Shown here piece after piece: positions 42,425-52,137 of a stretch of DNA of 64,000 nucleotides. A model generated the notes under the pieces. That model did not search any database, was not told the DNA's origin, and was given only the letters and a program-made list of their open reading frames with translations. The stretch comes from Convivina praedatoris. GTDB taxonomy: Bacteria; Bacillota; Bacilli; Lactobacillales; Lactobacillaceae. The stretch is taken from contig NZ_CAKOET010000006.1 in NCBI RefSeq assembly GCF_933208495.1, forward strand, positions 1-64,000, in the 5' to 3' direction. Position 1 is the stretch's first letter. Every line of letters begins with the position of its first letter. Both the position numbers and the translations under genes were made by a program.

Positions 42425-43192
42425 TTAATTATACGCTATTTCGTCCAGATATAAGCCAGCGGCTGGGGCAGTATAACGGGCTTGTTCACGATCTTTAACC
42501 TCAATCAAGCGCACAATATCATGTATTGGTCGACGGCCAGTACCAATCTCTAAGAGCACACCCACCATGATTCTGATTTGATTATATAAAAAAGCATTTC
42601 CTTCAAAAATAAAAACCAATTCCTGCTCATCAGCTTTAACGATTACATCTGCTCGAGTAATTGTCCGCACGGTCGTGGCCGTTTCATTACCTGAAGCAGC
42701 AAAGGAGGCAAAATCGTGCTCGCCTATTAAATCGGGTAAAGCTTCTTCAATCCGTTTGGCATCTAAATGCCAATGGAAATGGCCTGTGTAAACTCGTTTA
42801 AAGGGATCAACGTAATCCTGAGTTGACACGCGGTAAAAATAGCGCTTAGAGTGGCTGCTAAAGCGAGCGTGAAAGTTGTCTGAAACTACCAAAACTTCTT
42901 TAATCAAAATATCACGGGGCAAAATAGTATTGAGGCCCTTGCGAACCCCTTCGGCTGGAATGTTAAAGGGTAAGTCAAAGTGGATGACCTGGCCATATGC
43001 ATGCACCCCCGTGTCAGTCCTTGATGCGCCTACCACCTTAATAGCCGGCTGAGGATTTTTCCCCATTTGATTAACTGCTTTAATTAGTTCGCCTTGAACC
43101 GTACGTTCACGCTCTACTCCGCGTTTACTTTGCACTTGGAAGCCGGCAAAACCGGAGCCATCATAGGCAACAACTGCTCGATAACGTGGCAT
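42425..43192 (-). CDS. truA: tRNA pseudouridine synthase A
   Basis: 255 aa. Catalytic Asp in GASRTDTGVHA (Asp60), conserved RYFYRV and FLYNQIRIMVG. It modifies U38-U40 in the anticodon stem-loop of many tRNAs. Follows ecfT at 10 nt; ecfA1-ecfA2-ecfT-truA is the order conserved in Firmicutes. Confidence 0.96.
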   Translation of the reverse strand: MPRYRAVVAYDGSGFAGFQVQSKRGVERERTVQGELIKAVNQMGKNPQPAIKVVGASRTDTGVHAYGQVIHFDLPFNIPAEGVRKGLNTILPRDILIKEVLVVSDNFHARFSSHSKRYFYRVSTQDYVDPFKRVYTGHFHWHLDAKRIEEALPDLIGEHDFASFAASGNETATTVRTITRADVIVKADEQELVFIFEGNAFLYNQIRIMVGVLLEIGTGRRPIHDIVRLIEVKDREQARYTAPAAGLYLDEIAYN

Positions 43193-43202
43193 TTCTCACT
43201 CC

Positions 43203-44006
43203 TTACCAACCCTTTAAATTAATTAAACTAAAAACAATAATAAACAGCACCATCATTAAGCCACTGATATAGTCAGCTCGATGATAGGCCAAAATTCGGT
43301 ACCGAGTTCGATGATCAGCATCTTTAAAGCCACGCACTTCCATGGCATTGGCCAAATCTAAGGCCCGTTGTAGAGCTCCGACAAAAAGTGGTACTAATAA
43401 CGGTACAACTGCCTTAGCCCGCTTAATCGGTCCTCCGGTAGAAAAACTCATCCCCCGTGATTTTTGCGCATTCATAATTTTTTGCGTCTCATCCATTAGC
43501 AAGGGCACAAATCGTAAGGCAATTGACAACATTAAGGCCAATTCAGCAACGGGTACTTTCAGTTTTTTTAAAGGACCAAGTAATGACTCCAGCGCTGATG
43601 CAATACTAGTTGGTGGTGTTGTTAAGGTCATAATCGTCGACATTAAAATAATTAAAACAAAGCGAATCACCACATAAATAGCGTTAATCAAACCAGGTAG
43701 TGTAACTTTGATAAATCGCCACTGCCATAGAACTGGCTGCCCATCTGTGAAAAAAATTTGTAAAATAACAGTAAAAAGAATCAACCATAGAATCGGTTTA
43801 ATCCCTTGCCAATACAGATTTAATGGCTGTTTGGTCAGATAAATCACACCGGCTAAAAAAATCGTCGCCACTAAATAGGTTCCCCAACTGTTAGCAAACA
43901 GTAAAATCATAATATAGACAAAGGTTAAGATAATTTTCGTCCGTGGATCCAACCGATGAATCCAACTGTTGCCAGGAATATAACGGCCAATCACAATACT
44001 ATTCAT
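43203..44006 (-). CDS. ecfT: ECF transporter transmembrane subunit EcfT
   Basis: 267 aa. Five to six helices; the paired coupling motifs with ARG are visible ([12 protein letters not shown] and [11 protein letters not shown] region: NAMEVRGF). It joins S components for vitamins and metals to the EcfA ATPases. Start at 44,006 is chosen for GGAGG; overlaps ecfA2's 3' end. Confidence 0.94.
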   Translation of the reverse strand: MNSIVIGRYIPGNSWIHRLDPRTKIILTFVYIMILLFANSWGTYLVATIFLAGVIYLTKQPLNLYWQGIKPILWLILFTVILQIFFTDGQPVLWQWRFIKVTLPGLINAIYVVIRFVLIILMSTIMTLTTPPTSIASALESLLGPLKKLKVPVAELALMLSIALRFVPLLMDETQKIMNAQKSRGMSFSTGGPIKRAKAVVPLLVPLFVGALQRALDLANAMEVRGFKDADHRTRYRILAYHRADYISGLMMVLFIIVFSLINLKGW

Positions 44007-44856
44007 GGATTGTAACCTCCTGATTAATGGCTTGAGCCAGCTGTTCAAGCGTCAATGGCCGCTCTTTAAATTGCCATCCTTGCGCCATTAATTGCTGAGC
44101 AAACTGTCCGGCCGTAGGTAAATCCAAATGTACCTTTTTAAACCAAGATAAGGGCCGATTAAACAATGTTGTCGGAGTTTCAGCAGCAATAACTTGCCCT
44201 TGGTGCATGACTAAGGTCCAATCAGCAACAGTCATCACTTGATCCATTTGATGTGAAATCAATACTACCGTCTTATCCTGCTTTTTTAGATTAAGCATCA
44301 GCTTAACTAATTCAGCTTGTCCCAATGGATCTAAACCAGCTGCCGGCTCATCTAAAACGATAATTGGCGGATTCAAGGCTAAGGTCCCGGCAATCGCTAC
44401 TCGACGCATCTGTCCTCCAGAGAGAGCAAACGGGGACTTATCCCAATGTTGACTGGGCAAACCCACCATCGTTAAAGCAGCTTGAGCAGCTTCTTTGGCG
44501 GCCAAGTGGTCTTGCCCAAAGTTTAAAGAACCATACATCACATCTTCTAGCACCGTGTTAGCAAAAAGCTGACTTTCAGGAAATTGAAAAACCATCCCTA
44601 CTTGCGCCCGCAAGGCTACTAATTGCTTTTCTTTTGTTTGTGAGGTTAACTCAAAGTCATTGATTATTACTTTTCCGTTGGTGGGTTTCAATAAACCATT
44701 AATATGCTGAACTAGGGTCGATTTACCCGAACCAGTTTGTCCAATAATAGCGGTTATTTTTCCAGATGGAATTGTCGTTGAAATGTCTTTTAAAATTGGC
44801 TGAGATAAACTACCCTGGCCATAACTAAAATTTACTTGTTCAAAGGTGATAGCCAT
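43999..44856 (-). CDS. ecfA2: ECF transporter ATPase EcfA2
   Basis: 285 aa. Walker [11 protein letters not shown]-loop FPESQL, signature LSGGQMRR, Walker [15 protein letters not shown]-loop LISHQMD. It powers vitamin uptake with EcfA1. Overlaps ecfA1 by 25 nt and ecfT by 8 nt, so the three are translationally coupled. Confidence 0.96.
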   Translation of the reverse strand: MAITFEQVNFSYGQGSLSQPILKDISTTIPSGKITAIIGQTGSGKSTLVQHINGLLKPTNGKVIINDFELTSQTKEKQLVALRAQVGMVFQFPESQLFANTVLEDVMYGSLNFGQDHLAAKEAAQAALTMVGLPSQHWDKSPFALSGGQMRRVAIAGTLALNPPIIVLDEPAAGLDPLGQAELVKLMLNLKKQDKTVVLISHQMDQVMTVADWTLVMHQGQVIAAETPTTLFNRPLSWFKKVHLDLPTAGQFAQQLMAQGWQFKERPLTLEQLAQAINQEVTIHE

Positions 44857-45653
44857 GCTAACAACTCCTGCTGGTTCATATAATTTTGTGGCCGTGGGTC
44901 TAATCGTTGAATCAACTGCATACTAAAGGGTAGCTCCAAACCAATTTTTGCTAGAGTAGCTCCTTGGGCAAAGACTTGATTAGGTTGCCCGTCCATAACT
45001 AACTGACCATCATTAACAACCACCACTCGATCGGCTAAACTGGCTTCATCCATATCATGGGTAATCGTAATTAAGGTCAACTCTGATCCATATAACTGCT
45101 TTAATTTTTTTAAAGTAGCTTGAACCATTTGTCGCCCATCAGGATCTAACATGGCCGTCGCCTCATCCAAAATAATAATCTTAGGTTCCAGGGCCAAGAC
45201 GCTGGCCAAGGCCACCCGTTGTTTTTGTCCACCAGAAAGATGATGCGGTTCACGATCAGTAAATTCTTCCATGCCGACCACTTCTAAAGCAGCCTGAATT
45301 TTAGCCGACATTGCTTCACTAGGAACCTCTAAGTTTTCTAAACCAAAGGCAACATCATCAGCAACCGTTGCACCGACAAATTGGTTATCAGGATTTTGAA
45401 AAACCATACCAATTTGACCCCGAATTTCATCCACGGAATCTTCTGATAAAGTCTGACCCAGAACTGCAATCTCGCCTTCATCGGCTACTAATAAGCCTAA
45501 AATCAACTTAGCTAAGGTCGACTTTCCGGAGCCATTGTGACCGACTAAAGCTACCCATTGTCCCTGCTCAATATTCAGGTTCAATCCATCGAATAGAGGT
45601 TGATTTTGATCATATTGATATTTTAAATTTTTAATTGTAATTGCTTTTTCCAT
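44832..45653 (-). CDS. ecfA1: ECF transporter ATPase EcfA1
   Basis: 273 aa. Walker A GHNGSGKST, Q-loop FQNPDNQ, signature LSGGQKQR, Walker B IIILDEATAMLDP, H-loop TITHDMD. First gene of ecfA1-ecfA2-ecfT-truA. The ATG at 45,653 has no ribosome site and lies only 8 nt after an extended -10, so the mRNA may be leaderless. Confidence 0.96.
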   Translation of the reverse strand: MEKAITIKNLKYQYDQNQPLFDGLNLNIEQGQWVALVGHNGSGKSTLAKLILGLLVADEGEIAVLGQTLSEDSVDEIRGQIGMVFQNPDNQFVGATVADDVAFGLENLEVPSEAMSAKIQAALEVVGMEEFTDREPHHLSGGQKQRVALASVLALEPKIIILDEATAMLDPDGRQMVQATLKKLKQLYGSELTLITITHDMDEASLADRVVVVNDGQLVMDGQPNQVFAQGATLAKIGLELPFSMQLIQRLDPRPQNYMNQQELLAWLSPLNK

Positions 45654-45661
45654 TAAAGGCT

Positions 45662-45670
45662 ATTTTATCA
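45662..45670 (-). promoter_or_regulatory. Extended -10 promoter directly before ecfA1
   Basis: TGATAAAAT on the minus strand (TAAAAT at 45,662-45,667), followed by eight bases and the ATG. No clear -35 is seen, as expected for extended -10 promoters. Confidence 0.55.
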
Positions 45671-45747
45671 TAATTAAAATAACAATGACTTTCTCACTAA
45701 CTATCAGTCCAGTTTTCATTTTTCACAAACTTATCACCTAATAACGG

Positions 45748-45776
45748 TTCAAAAAATGCTCTATAGGGATTATAAT
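45748..45776 (+). promoter_or_regulatory. Promoter of the NADH dehydrogenase gene
   Basis: TATAAT (45,771-45,776) with TTCAAA (45,748-45,753), 17 nt apart, 48 nt before the ATG. Confidence 0.65.
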
Positions 45777-45824
45777 TATAAATTGAGTTATGTATTAAAA
45801 AATAATATTTCACAAGGAAAAAAT

Positions 45825-47501
45825 ATGACTAAAAAAAATATCATAGTCGTCGGAGCCGGTTTCGGTGGTGTTTTTGCTACCAAAAAACTAGCTAAGAAAC
45901 TCCGCGCTAAAAAAGATTACAACATTATCTTAATTGATAAGCACTCCTACATGACTTATATGACGGAGTTGCACGAAGTAGCCGCTCAACGAGTTAAACC
46001 AGGCCACGTCCAAGAAGATTTAGAACATCTTTTTGCCCACGATACTAATGTTGAATTAGTAACTGCTGAAGTTGAGTCTATCGACAAAGACAATAAAACC
46101 ATTACAACAACGCGCGGTACCCTCCCTTATGAAAAGTTAATCATTTCAGTCGGAGGACAATCCAATGACTTTGGTACACCCGGTGTTAAAGAGTTTGGTT
46201 TTGAACTCTGGTCAATGGAAGAATCATTACGTATTCGCCAACAAATTGAAAATATTGTTGCTCAAGGGGCGGCCGAATCAGATCCTAAGCGCCGTGAACA
46301 ACTACTAACCATCGCAGTCGTTGGTTCTGGATTTACCGGTGCTGAATTAATGGGTGAATTTATTGATCAACGTAAAGTTCTTGCTCAAACCTACAAACTT
46401 GATGAAAGTGAAATCAAGTTAGTTTTGTTAGAAGCTGGTGATGCCATTTTGCGGATGCTTAGTGACCGCCGTTTAGCCGATAAAGCCTACCAATACATGG
46501 TTAACAACGGTGTGGACCTGCGCATGAACTCAAAAGTGACTGGTGTCGATGAAAACGGCGTTATCTTTGATGATGGTAGCACCCTACCAACCAAGTCTTT
46601 GATTTGGACTGCTGGAGTTAAAGCTAAGTCAGCAGTTGCTGGCTGGGGCTTTAAAACCGGTCGTGGCGGTCGAATTGAAGTCGATGACTACATGCATGCC
46701 ATCAATGATGACGAACAGGTCAACAAGGACATTTACGCAGCTGGTGATACCATTTCCTATGTTGATGAAAAAACTGGACCCGTACCACAAACAGTTGAAG
46801 GTGCTGAAAATGCCGCTAAGACTGCCAGCAATAATATTTTAAATGACCTTGGTTTAGTCGTTGATGCTAAGACTTTTGGTGACTTGGTTAAGTACCATGG
46901 TTATGCCGTTTCCATCGGTTCGCACTATACGGTAGCCTCTCTAATAAAAAACTGGAACTTCTCTGGCTTCTTTGCTAGCTTGGCTAAGCACGGCATCAAT
47001 CTTTACTTCTATTCTCAAATTCGTTCTGGTTATTCAATCTTCCACTACATGCTCGATGAATTCTTTCGCACAGCCGACGGGCGTAATCCTTTCCGTGGTA
47101 CAGTTTCACGTCAGGGAAATGTACTCTGGGCGACGCCACTTCGAATTTTCTTAGGTATATTTTGGATTTTGGCTGCGGTGGAAAGTCTAGGCCATTTGGG
47201 CAACTTCTACTGGCAAGGTGGCCTAGCTAGCTTCCTTGAAATCATTGCTGGTGCTGGTTTGTTAATTGGTCTCTTTACTTGGTCGGCCGGTTTTCTTTCA
47301 ATTCTTTTGGCTCTAGCTGCCTGGATCTTTAATGGATTTGATATTTCTCAACTCTTTATCATCTTTGGTAGTTTAGCCGTAATGAACGGTTCTGGTCGCG
47401 GATTTGGTGTTGATTTCTTTGCCGTACCACTACTTCAAAAGATTTTCGGAAAAGCTTGGTATGGTCAAAGTAAATCACAATACGATGATCTTGATAAATA
47501 G
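45825..47501 (+). CDS. Type II NADH dehydrogenase fused to a DoxX-like membrane domain
   Basis: 558 aa. Residues 1-400 are NDH-2: FAD motif VVGAGFGGVFATKKL at the start, NAD motif VVGSGFTGAELMGEF (about 165-180) and DIYAAGDTISY near 305. After an amphipathic membrane patch the C-terminal 110 residues are four hydrophobic helices (LRIFLGIFWILAAVESLGHL region) like DoxX. It oxidises NADH into the quinone pool. Start at 45,825 with AAGGAA. The adjacent polyprenyl synthase fits a respiratory role. Confidence 0.9.
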   Translation: MTKKNIIVVGAGFGGVFATKKLAKKLRAKKDYNIILIDKHSYMTYMTELHEVAAQRVKPGHVQEDLEHLFAHDTNVELVTAEVESIDKDNKTITTTRGTLPYEKLIISVGGQSNDFGTPGVKEFGFELWSMEESLRIRQQIENIVAQGAAESDPKRREQLLTIAVVGSGFTGAELMGEFIDQRKVLAQTYKLDESEIKLVLLEAGDAILRMLSDRRLADKAYQYMVNNGVDLRMNSKVTGVDENGVIFDDGSTLPTKSLIWTAGVKAKSAVAGWGFKTGRGGRIEVDDYMHAINDDEQVNKDIYAAGDTISYVDEKTGPVPQTVEGAENAAKTASNNILNDLGLVVDAKTFGDLVKYHGYAVSIGSHYTVASLIKNWNFSGFFASLAKHGINLYFYSQIRSGYSIFHYMLDEFFRTADGRNPFRGTVSRQGNVLWATPLRIFLGIFWILAAVESLGHLGNFYWQGGLASFLEIIAGAGLLIGLFTWSAGFLSILLALAAWIFNGFDISQLFIIFGSLAVMNGSGRGFGVDFFAVPLLQKIFGKAWYGQSKSQYDDLDK

Positions 47502-47511
47502 CGTATAATAG

Positions 47512-47544
47512 AGGGGTGTGGATTTTTATCCAGACCCTTTTGTA
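47512..47544 (+). terminator. Weak hairpin between ndh and the polyprenyl synthase
   Basis: GGGTGTGGAT and ATCCAGACCC pair except for one G/G mismatch, loop TTTT, followed by TTTTG. It may partly terminate ndh transcripts; TATAAT just before it (in gcgTATAATag) could also start a new one. Confidence 0.5.
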
Positions 47545-47572
47545 CATAATAAATTAAGTAAGAAAGTATGAT

Positions 47573-48592
47573 ATGGCAATGCCCAACGACTTTACCCTAT
47601 CCTCAATTTGGGATGATTTTCCCAGATTAAAAACTGAATTAAAAGAAGTAATCGCTGTAATTAACGACAGCTGGGAAATCAATTTTTCAGAAATTGACCA
47701 AGCTATTCGCAGCCAGCTAGCTGCGGGTAAACTACTACGACCAGCTCTAACTCTGTTATTTACTGAATTAAGTGTTGAACCAGACCGGAATAGCCACGAA
47801 CAAGCGATTAAGATGGCTGCCAGTGTAGAACTCTTACATTTAGCTACTCTTATCCACGATGATATTATCGACGAATCCAAGCTTCGCCGAGGTAGTCCTA
47901 GTATCCAGAGTGCTTTTGGCAAAGACACTGCCGTCTACGCTGGTGATTATCTATTAACTGGTATGTTTTCTTTAATTAGTCAAGTTAATAAACCCAATTT
48001 AAACAACCAAGTCATCCACAGTATTCAACGTATTCTTTTTGGCGAATTATATCAAAAACAAAATCGCTATAATACAGAAAACACTTTTGAAAACTATGTC
48101 CAACAAATGGATGGTAAAACCGGTGCACTCTTTGAACTTGCTATGTTTTACGGTATTCATTCCGGGACTAGGAATGCTTCAAGTACAATCAACGAATTGG
48201 TCAACGAGTTTGGTCGTAAATTAGGAATTTCTTTTCAGCTGTTTGATGACTATCTAGACTTCAGTAATAATGGTAACTTAAGTACCCTTGGTAAGCCCAA
48301 AAATCAAGATATTCGAAATGGCATATATACTGCTCCTGTACTGTTTAGCCTAGAGGACGAACAATATCGTGAAGCCATTTTAGATTTGTTGAACTTACGA
48401 GATAATATCAGTGATCAACAACTAGATGAATTACAGGAATTGATTCTGGCAACATCGGCCATGGAACGTTTGGAAGACTTATTATATAAGTACCAGCAAG
48501 ATTTAAACGACCTCATCGAGAAATTACCTTCACCAGACTTACAACAAAACCTACAGCGATTAGTTAATAAACTAATTAAACGCCAAAGCTAA
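47573..48592 (+). CDS. Trans-polyprenyl diphosphate synthase
   Basis: 339 aa. Both aspartate motifs are present: DDIID (residues 96-100) and DDYLD (225-229). The small residues just before the first motif fit a long-chain product, such as the heptaprenyl or longer side chain of menaquinone. No small subunit (hepS) is seen. It follows ndh and may serve the same respiratory chain. Confidence 0.92.
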   Translation: MAMPNDFTLSSIWDDFPRLKTELKEVIAVINDSWEINFSEIDQAIRSQLAAGKLLRPALTLLFTELSVEPDRNSHEQAIKMAASVELLHLATLIHDDIIDESKLRRGSPSIQSAFGKDTAVYAGDYLLTGMFSLISQVNKPNLNNQVIHSIQRILFGELYQKQNRYNTENTFENYVQQMDGKTGALFELAMFYGIHSGTRNASSTINELVNEFGRKLGISFQLFDDYLDFSNNGNLSTLGKPKNQDIRNGIYTAPVLFSLEDEQYREAILDLLNLRDNISDQQLDELQELILATSAMERLEDLLYKYQQDLNDLIEKLPSPDLQQNLQRLVNKLIKRQS

Positions 48593-48594
48593 TA

Positions 48595-48628
48595 AAAAAC
48601 CCTGTTACTTATAAGTAACAGGGTTTTT
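48595..48628. terminator. Bidirectional terminator between the polyprenyl synthase and rplQ
   Basis: CCCTGTTACTTATAAGTAACAGGG, a perfect palindrome, flanked by A-run and T-run. It ends the long ribosomal operon on the minus strand. Confidence 0.95.
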
Positions 48629-48636
48629 CATATAAA

Positions 48637-49020
48637 TCAATCAACAAGCTCCAAAATAACCATTTGAGCCGCATCACCACGGCGTTGAACAGTCTTTAGA
48701 ATGCGAGTGTAACCACCATTTCGTTCAGAGAAACGAGGAGCAACATCATCAAACAACTTTTGCAAGACAGTTTGAACCTTAATGTCACCATCATTTTCCT
48801 TGACGTCAGCGATTTCGTTACGAACAAAGGCAGCTGCCTTACGACGTGAAGACAAATCTCCATGCTTACCTAGGGTAATCATCTTATCAGCAGTCTTACG
48901 TACTTCCTTAGCGCGCGCTTCAGTTGTAGTAATACGACCATTGATTAGCAAATCAGTAGTCAAATCACGCAACATTGCCTTACGCTGAGAAGATGTACGG
49001 CCTAACTTACGGTATCCCAT
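48637..49020 (-). CDS. rplQ: 50S ribosomal protein L17
   Basis: 127 aa. [20 protein letters not shown] is the family signature. Start set at 49,020 because AAAGGAGG precedes it; a longer form would add seven residues without a site. Last gene of the translation operon; normal Firmicute synteny would continue directly with ecfA1, but ndh and the polyprenyl synthase intervene. Confidence 0.98.
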   Translation of the reverse strand: MGYRKLGRTSSQRKAMLRDLTTDLLINGRITTTEARAKEVRKTADKMITLGKHGDLSSRRKAAAFVRNEIADVKENDGDIKVQTVLQKLFDDVAPRFSERNGGYTRILKTVQRRGDAAQMVILELVD

Positions 49021-49058
49021 CAGTGAATCCTCCTTTTCCAAATATTTTAAAAGATCAA

Positions 49059-50003
49059 TTAATCTTCTTTACGGAAACCCAATCCCATGTCAGTTAACTT
49101 TTCTTGAATTTCGTCTAATGACTTACGACCCAAGTTACGAACTTTCATCATATCATCTTCAGTTCGATCAGTTAATTCAACAATGGTATTGATACCAGCT
49201 CTTTTCAGACAATTGTATGAACGAACTGATAAATCCAAATCTTCAATTGGTGCTGAATCGGTTGAACTAGCAACAACAGGTTCTGATTCCACCATTACAC
49301 TAGCTTCAGAAGCTACAGGTGAAATGTCCATAAACAAATTTAAGTGTTCAGTCAAAACCTTTGAACCTAAACTTAAAGCGTCACTAGGTGTGATTGAACC
49401 GTTTGTCCAAACTTCCATCGTCAACTTATCATAATCATCACGAGAACCCACACGAGTGTTTTCTACATGATAATTAACACGATCAATTGGCGTATAAATA
49501 GAATCAACTGTCAAAACACCAATTGGCATTTCTTCACGCAAATTCTTATTTTCATCGGCAGAAGAGTATCCACGACCCTTTACAGCAGTAACTGTCATGT
49601 GCAGTGACTTACCAGAAGCTAATGTAGCAATGTGCAAATCAGGGTTAAGCACCTCAATATCTGCACTTCCTTGCAAATCAGCAGCTGTGACATCCAATGG
49701 ACCTTGAACATCAATCTCTAAGCTGTGTTCTTCTTCTGAATCAGTTGCCAAAACAACTTTTTTAAGGTTCAAAATTAATTGTGTCACATCTTCAACAACA
49801 CCATCTACAGTTGAAAATTCATGCACGACACCATCAATTTGAACAGTGTTGATTGCCACACCAGGAAGCGATGATAGCATTACTCGACGCAAGGAATTTC
49901 CTAGTGTCGTACCATAACCACGTTCAAGGGGTTCTATGACAAAACGGCCATAGCTGGCATCCTCTTCAATGGGATGAATTTTTGGCTTTTCAAATTCAAT
50001 CAT
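49059..50003 (-). CDS. rpoA: RNA polymerase alpha subunit
   Basis: 314 aa. N-terminal dimerisation domain ([20 protein letters not shown]) and C-terminal domain with helix-hairpin-helix ([19 protein letters not shown]) that contacts UP elements and regulators. The linker (about residues 225-245) is acidic and Ser/Thr-rich. RBS AAAGAGGGGG. Confidence 0.98.
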   Translation of the reverse strand: MIEFEKPKIHPIEEDASYGRFVIEPLERGYGTTLGNSLRRVMLSSLPGVAINTVQIDGVVHEFSTVDGVVEDVTQLILNLKKVVLATDSEEEHSLEIDVQGPLDVTAADLQGSADIEVLNPDLHIATLASGKSLHMTVTAVKGRGYSSADENKNLREEMPIGVLTVDSIYTPIDRVNYHVENTRVGSRDDYDKLTMEVWTNGSITPSDALSLGSKVLTEHLNLFMDISPVASEASVMVESEPVVASSTDSAPIEDLDLSVRSYNCLKRAGINTIVELTDRTEDDMMKVRNLGRKSLDEIQEKLTDMGLGFRKED

Positions 50004-50050
50004 CAGTAAATTCGTACCCCCTCTTTCAAAGCAGAAGCAATGAAATTCAA

Positions 50051-50437
50051 TTAAACACGACGACGCTTTGGTGGACGTGATCCGTTATGGGGAACTGGCG
50101 TAACATCCTTAATAGATGTAACTTCCAGACCAGCTGCTGCCAAAGCACGAATTGCTGATTCACGACCAGAGCCAGGGCCCTTAACAGTAACTGCAACTGA
50201 GCGCATGTTCATTTCCATAGCGCCCTTGGCTGCAGCTTCAGCTGCCATTTGAGCAGCAAAGGGAGTTGATTTACGACTTCCCTTAAAGCCTAATGCACCG
50301 GCTGATGACCATGCAACAGCATTACCTTGAGCATCAGTAATCATGACGATGGTATTGTTGAAAGTAGCATGGATATGAGCCACGCCAGTTTCAATATTCT
50401 TTTTCACTCGACGCTTACGCGTTGTGCGACCTGCCAT
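50051..50437 (-). CDS. rpsK: 30S ribosomal protein S11
   Basis: 128 aa. Ends with the conserved [18 protein letters not shown]. Lies in the platform of the small subunit. Separated from rpsM by an unusually long 182-nt gap with its own hairpins. Confidence 0.98.
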   Translation of the reverse strand: MAGRTTRKRRVKKNIETGVAHIHATFNNTIVMITDAQGNAVAWSSAGALGFKGSRKSTPFAAQMAAEAAAKGAMEMNMRSVAVTVKGPGSGRESAIRALAAAGLEVTSIKDVTPVPHNGSRPPKRRRV

Positions 50438-50619
50438 AATATTTGCCTCCTTTTCAATACTTTTTATAATTTCTCGGGTTAATTAAATAACCAACATTAC
50501 ACAACTAAGGTTGTGATAATCATGTGCGGCATCGATTAGGATACAACGCTTATAACGAAAGTTAGACCTTCCCTACAAATGCTATTCTCCAAAAACGAGT
50601 ACTGCTAAAGAAGTAATCT
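50438..50619 (-). promoter_or_regulatory. Long structured gap between rpsM and rpsK
   Basis: 182 nt without a gene, where about 20-30 nt is normal. Contains CACAAC/GTTGTG and GGTTA/TAACC hairpins on the minus strand and TATAA-like stretches near rpsK (GAAATTATAAAAAG). It may be an internal promoter or processing site; neither is proven. Confidence 0.45.
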
Positions 50620-50991
50620 TTACTTCTTCTTACCAGCAATTGCTGTAGCTGGGCCTTTACGAGTACGGGCGTTGTTCTTCGTGTGTTGTCCACGAACGGG
50701 CAATCCCTTACGGTGACGAATACCACGGTAAGCAGCGATTTCTTGCAATCCCTTGATGTCAAGTGACACCTTACGACGCAAATCACCTTCCAACTGCAAG
50801 TTCATTTCACCGATAGCATTACGGATAGCATCTTCTTGATCAATGCTTAAATCACGTACGCGCACGTCTTCTGAAACCTTAGCTTCTGCTAAAATCTTTT
50901 GTGCAGTTGAATTACCGATTCCGTAGATGTATGTTAAGCCAATGACAATACGCTTGTCACGTGGCAAATCAATACCTTCAATACGAGCCAT
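50620..50991 (-). CDS. rpsM: 30S ribosomal protein S13
   Basis: 123 aa. [20 protein letters not shown], helix-two-turn-helix and C-terminal [21 protein letters not shown] are standard. The basic tail touches P-site tRNA. Good ribosome site (AGGAGG). Confidence 0.98.
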   Translation of the reverse strand: MARIEGIDLPRDKRIVIGLTYIYGIGNSTAQKILAEAKVSEDVRVRDLSIDQEDAIRNAIGEMNLQLEGDLRRKVSLDIKGLQEIAAYRGIRHRKGLPVRGQHTKNNARTRKGPATAIAGKKK

Positions 50992-51068
50992 AACAATTTA
51001 CCTCCTTGTTGTATTTTGAAAATAACATTTATGTTTAATTTCAATCAATATTAATGAAGCTGGTAAGT

Positions 51069-51188
51069 TTACTTACCAGCACGTTGCTTATGCTTGGCGT
51101 TTGCAGGGCAAATAATCATTGTCCGACCATTACGCTTGATAACACGGCAAGCATCACACATTTTTTTAACTGATGGACGTACCTTCAT
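51069..51188 (-). CDS. rpmJ: 50S ribosomal protein L36
   Basis: 39 aa (the family is 37-38). Zinc ribbon intact: Cys11, Cys14, Cys27 and His33, so it is the zinc-binding (C+) form. Start at 51,188 with AGGAGG upstream. Confidence 0.97.
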   Translation of the reverse strand: MKVRPSVKKMCDACRVIKRNGRTMIICPANAKHKQRAGK

Positions 51189-51238
51189 AATCTATTCCTC
51201 CTATTCGGTTAACTGATTATTAGACCGTCCCGTTTAAA

Positions 51239-51454
51239 TTAACGGAAACGGTAAGTAATACGACCCTTAGTTAGATCGTAAGGCGACATTTCCACTGTAA
51301 CACGGTCTCCAGGTAAAATACGAATAAAATTCTTACGAATCTTACCAGAAACATGAGCTAAAATTACCGCCCCATTTTCAAGTTCAACTTGAAACATTGC
51401 ATTGGGCATCGTCTCTTTGATTTTACCCTCAATTTCAATGACATCATTAGCCAC
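51239..51454 (-). CDS. infA: Translation initiation factor IF-1
   Basis: 71 aa with a GTG start at 51,454 (GGAGG eight bases upstream). [20 protein letters not shown] and [20 protein letters not shown] mark the OB-fold. An ATG-initiated longer frame would put the ribosome site inside the gene, so GTG is preferred. Confidence 0.96.
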   Translation of the reverse strand: MANDVIEIEGKIKETMPNAMFQVELENGAVILAHVSGKIRKNFIRILPGDRVTVEMSPYDLTKGRITYRFR

Positions 51455-51544
51455 GCACGTTACCTCCAAGTAAACGACACAATTGATAAGTGCATAACCT
51501 ATCGAATTATATCAGAATTATTAATCTTTATCAAGAAACTTAGT

Positions 51545-52111
51545 CTATGCTAAAGCATCTAGGATTTCTTTAACTGACTTATAGATACCATCTAAATCAC
51601 CATTACCATTGATAGTGTGTAAAACACCTTCAGCTTGGTAATAATCAACCAATGGTAAATTAGCAGCCTTATTAACAGCCAAACGATTATCGATAATCTC
51701 AGGAGTATCATCAGCACGACCACGCCCTAACAAGCGTTGACGCAAAATGTCATCTGAAACTTCAAAATAAAGAGTAGCTGACACACTGGTGCCATGCTCT
51801 TGTAAGTACTGATCTAAGAAACGCGCTTGGTCCTCATTACGAGGATATCCATCAAGCATGAAGCCATGCTCTTGAACATCTGCTTGACCTAGTCGATCAG
51901 CAACCATAGCATTTGTTATTTCATCAGGAACCAAATTTCCAGCATCCATATACGAACGCGCTTGCTCACCTAATTCAGTATTCTGGGCTAAGTTAGCACG
52001 GAAAATATCGCCTGTACTGATATGAACAACGGGATAATCTTTGACAATTAAATCACCTTGAGTTCCTTTACCTGCACCAGGCAAACCCAAGAGAATTAAA
52101 TTAATAGCCAT
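51545..52111 (-). CDS. adk: Adenylate kinase, short-LID form
   Basis: 188 aa. P-loop GLPGAGKGT (8-16), DGYPRN and [17 protein letters not shown]. The LID insertion is missing, so no zinc-binding cysteines, unlike the about 217-aa zinc forms of Bacillus; short forms are usual in the Leuconostoc group. It equilibrates ATP, ADP and AMP. Between secY and infA, as normal. Confidence 0.96.
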   Translation of the reverse strand: MAINLILLGLPGAGKGTQGDLIVKDYPVVHISTGDIFRANLAQNTELGEQARSYMDAGNLVPDEITNAMVADRLGQADVQEHGFMLDGYPRNEDQARFLDQYLQEHGTSVSATLYFEVSDDILRQRLLGRGRADDTPEIIDNRLAVNKAANLPLVDYYQAEGVLHTINGNGDLDGIYKSVKEILDALA

Positions 52112-52137
52112 TAATAGCCTCCTATTAAGCTAAAAAG

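Noticed and set aside
50562-50786. 74-aa frame overlapping rpsM as sign of a frameshift
   Set aside because: rpsM itself is full length with a normal C-terminus; the second frame is a shadow.
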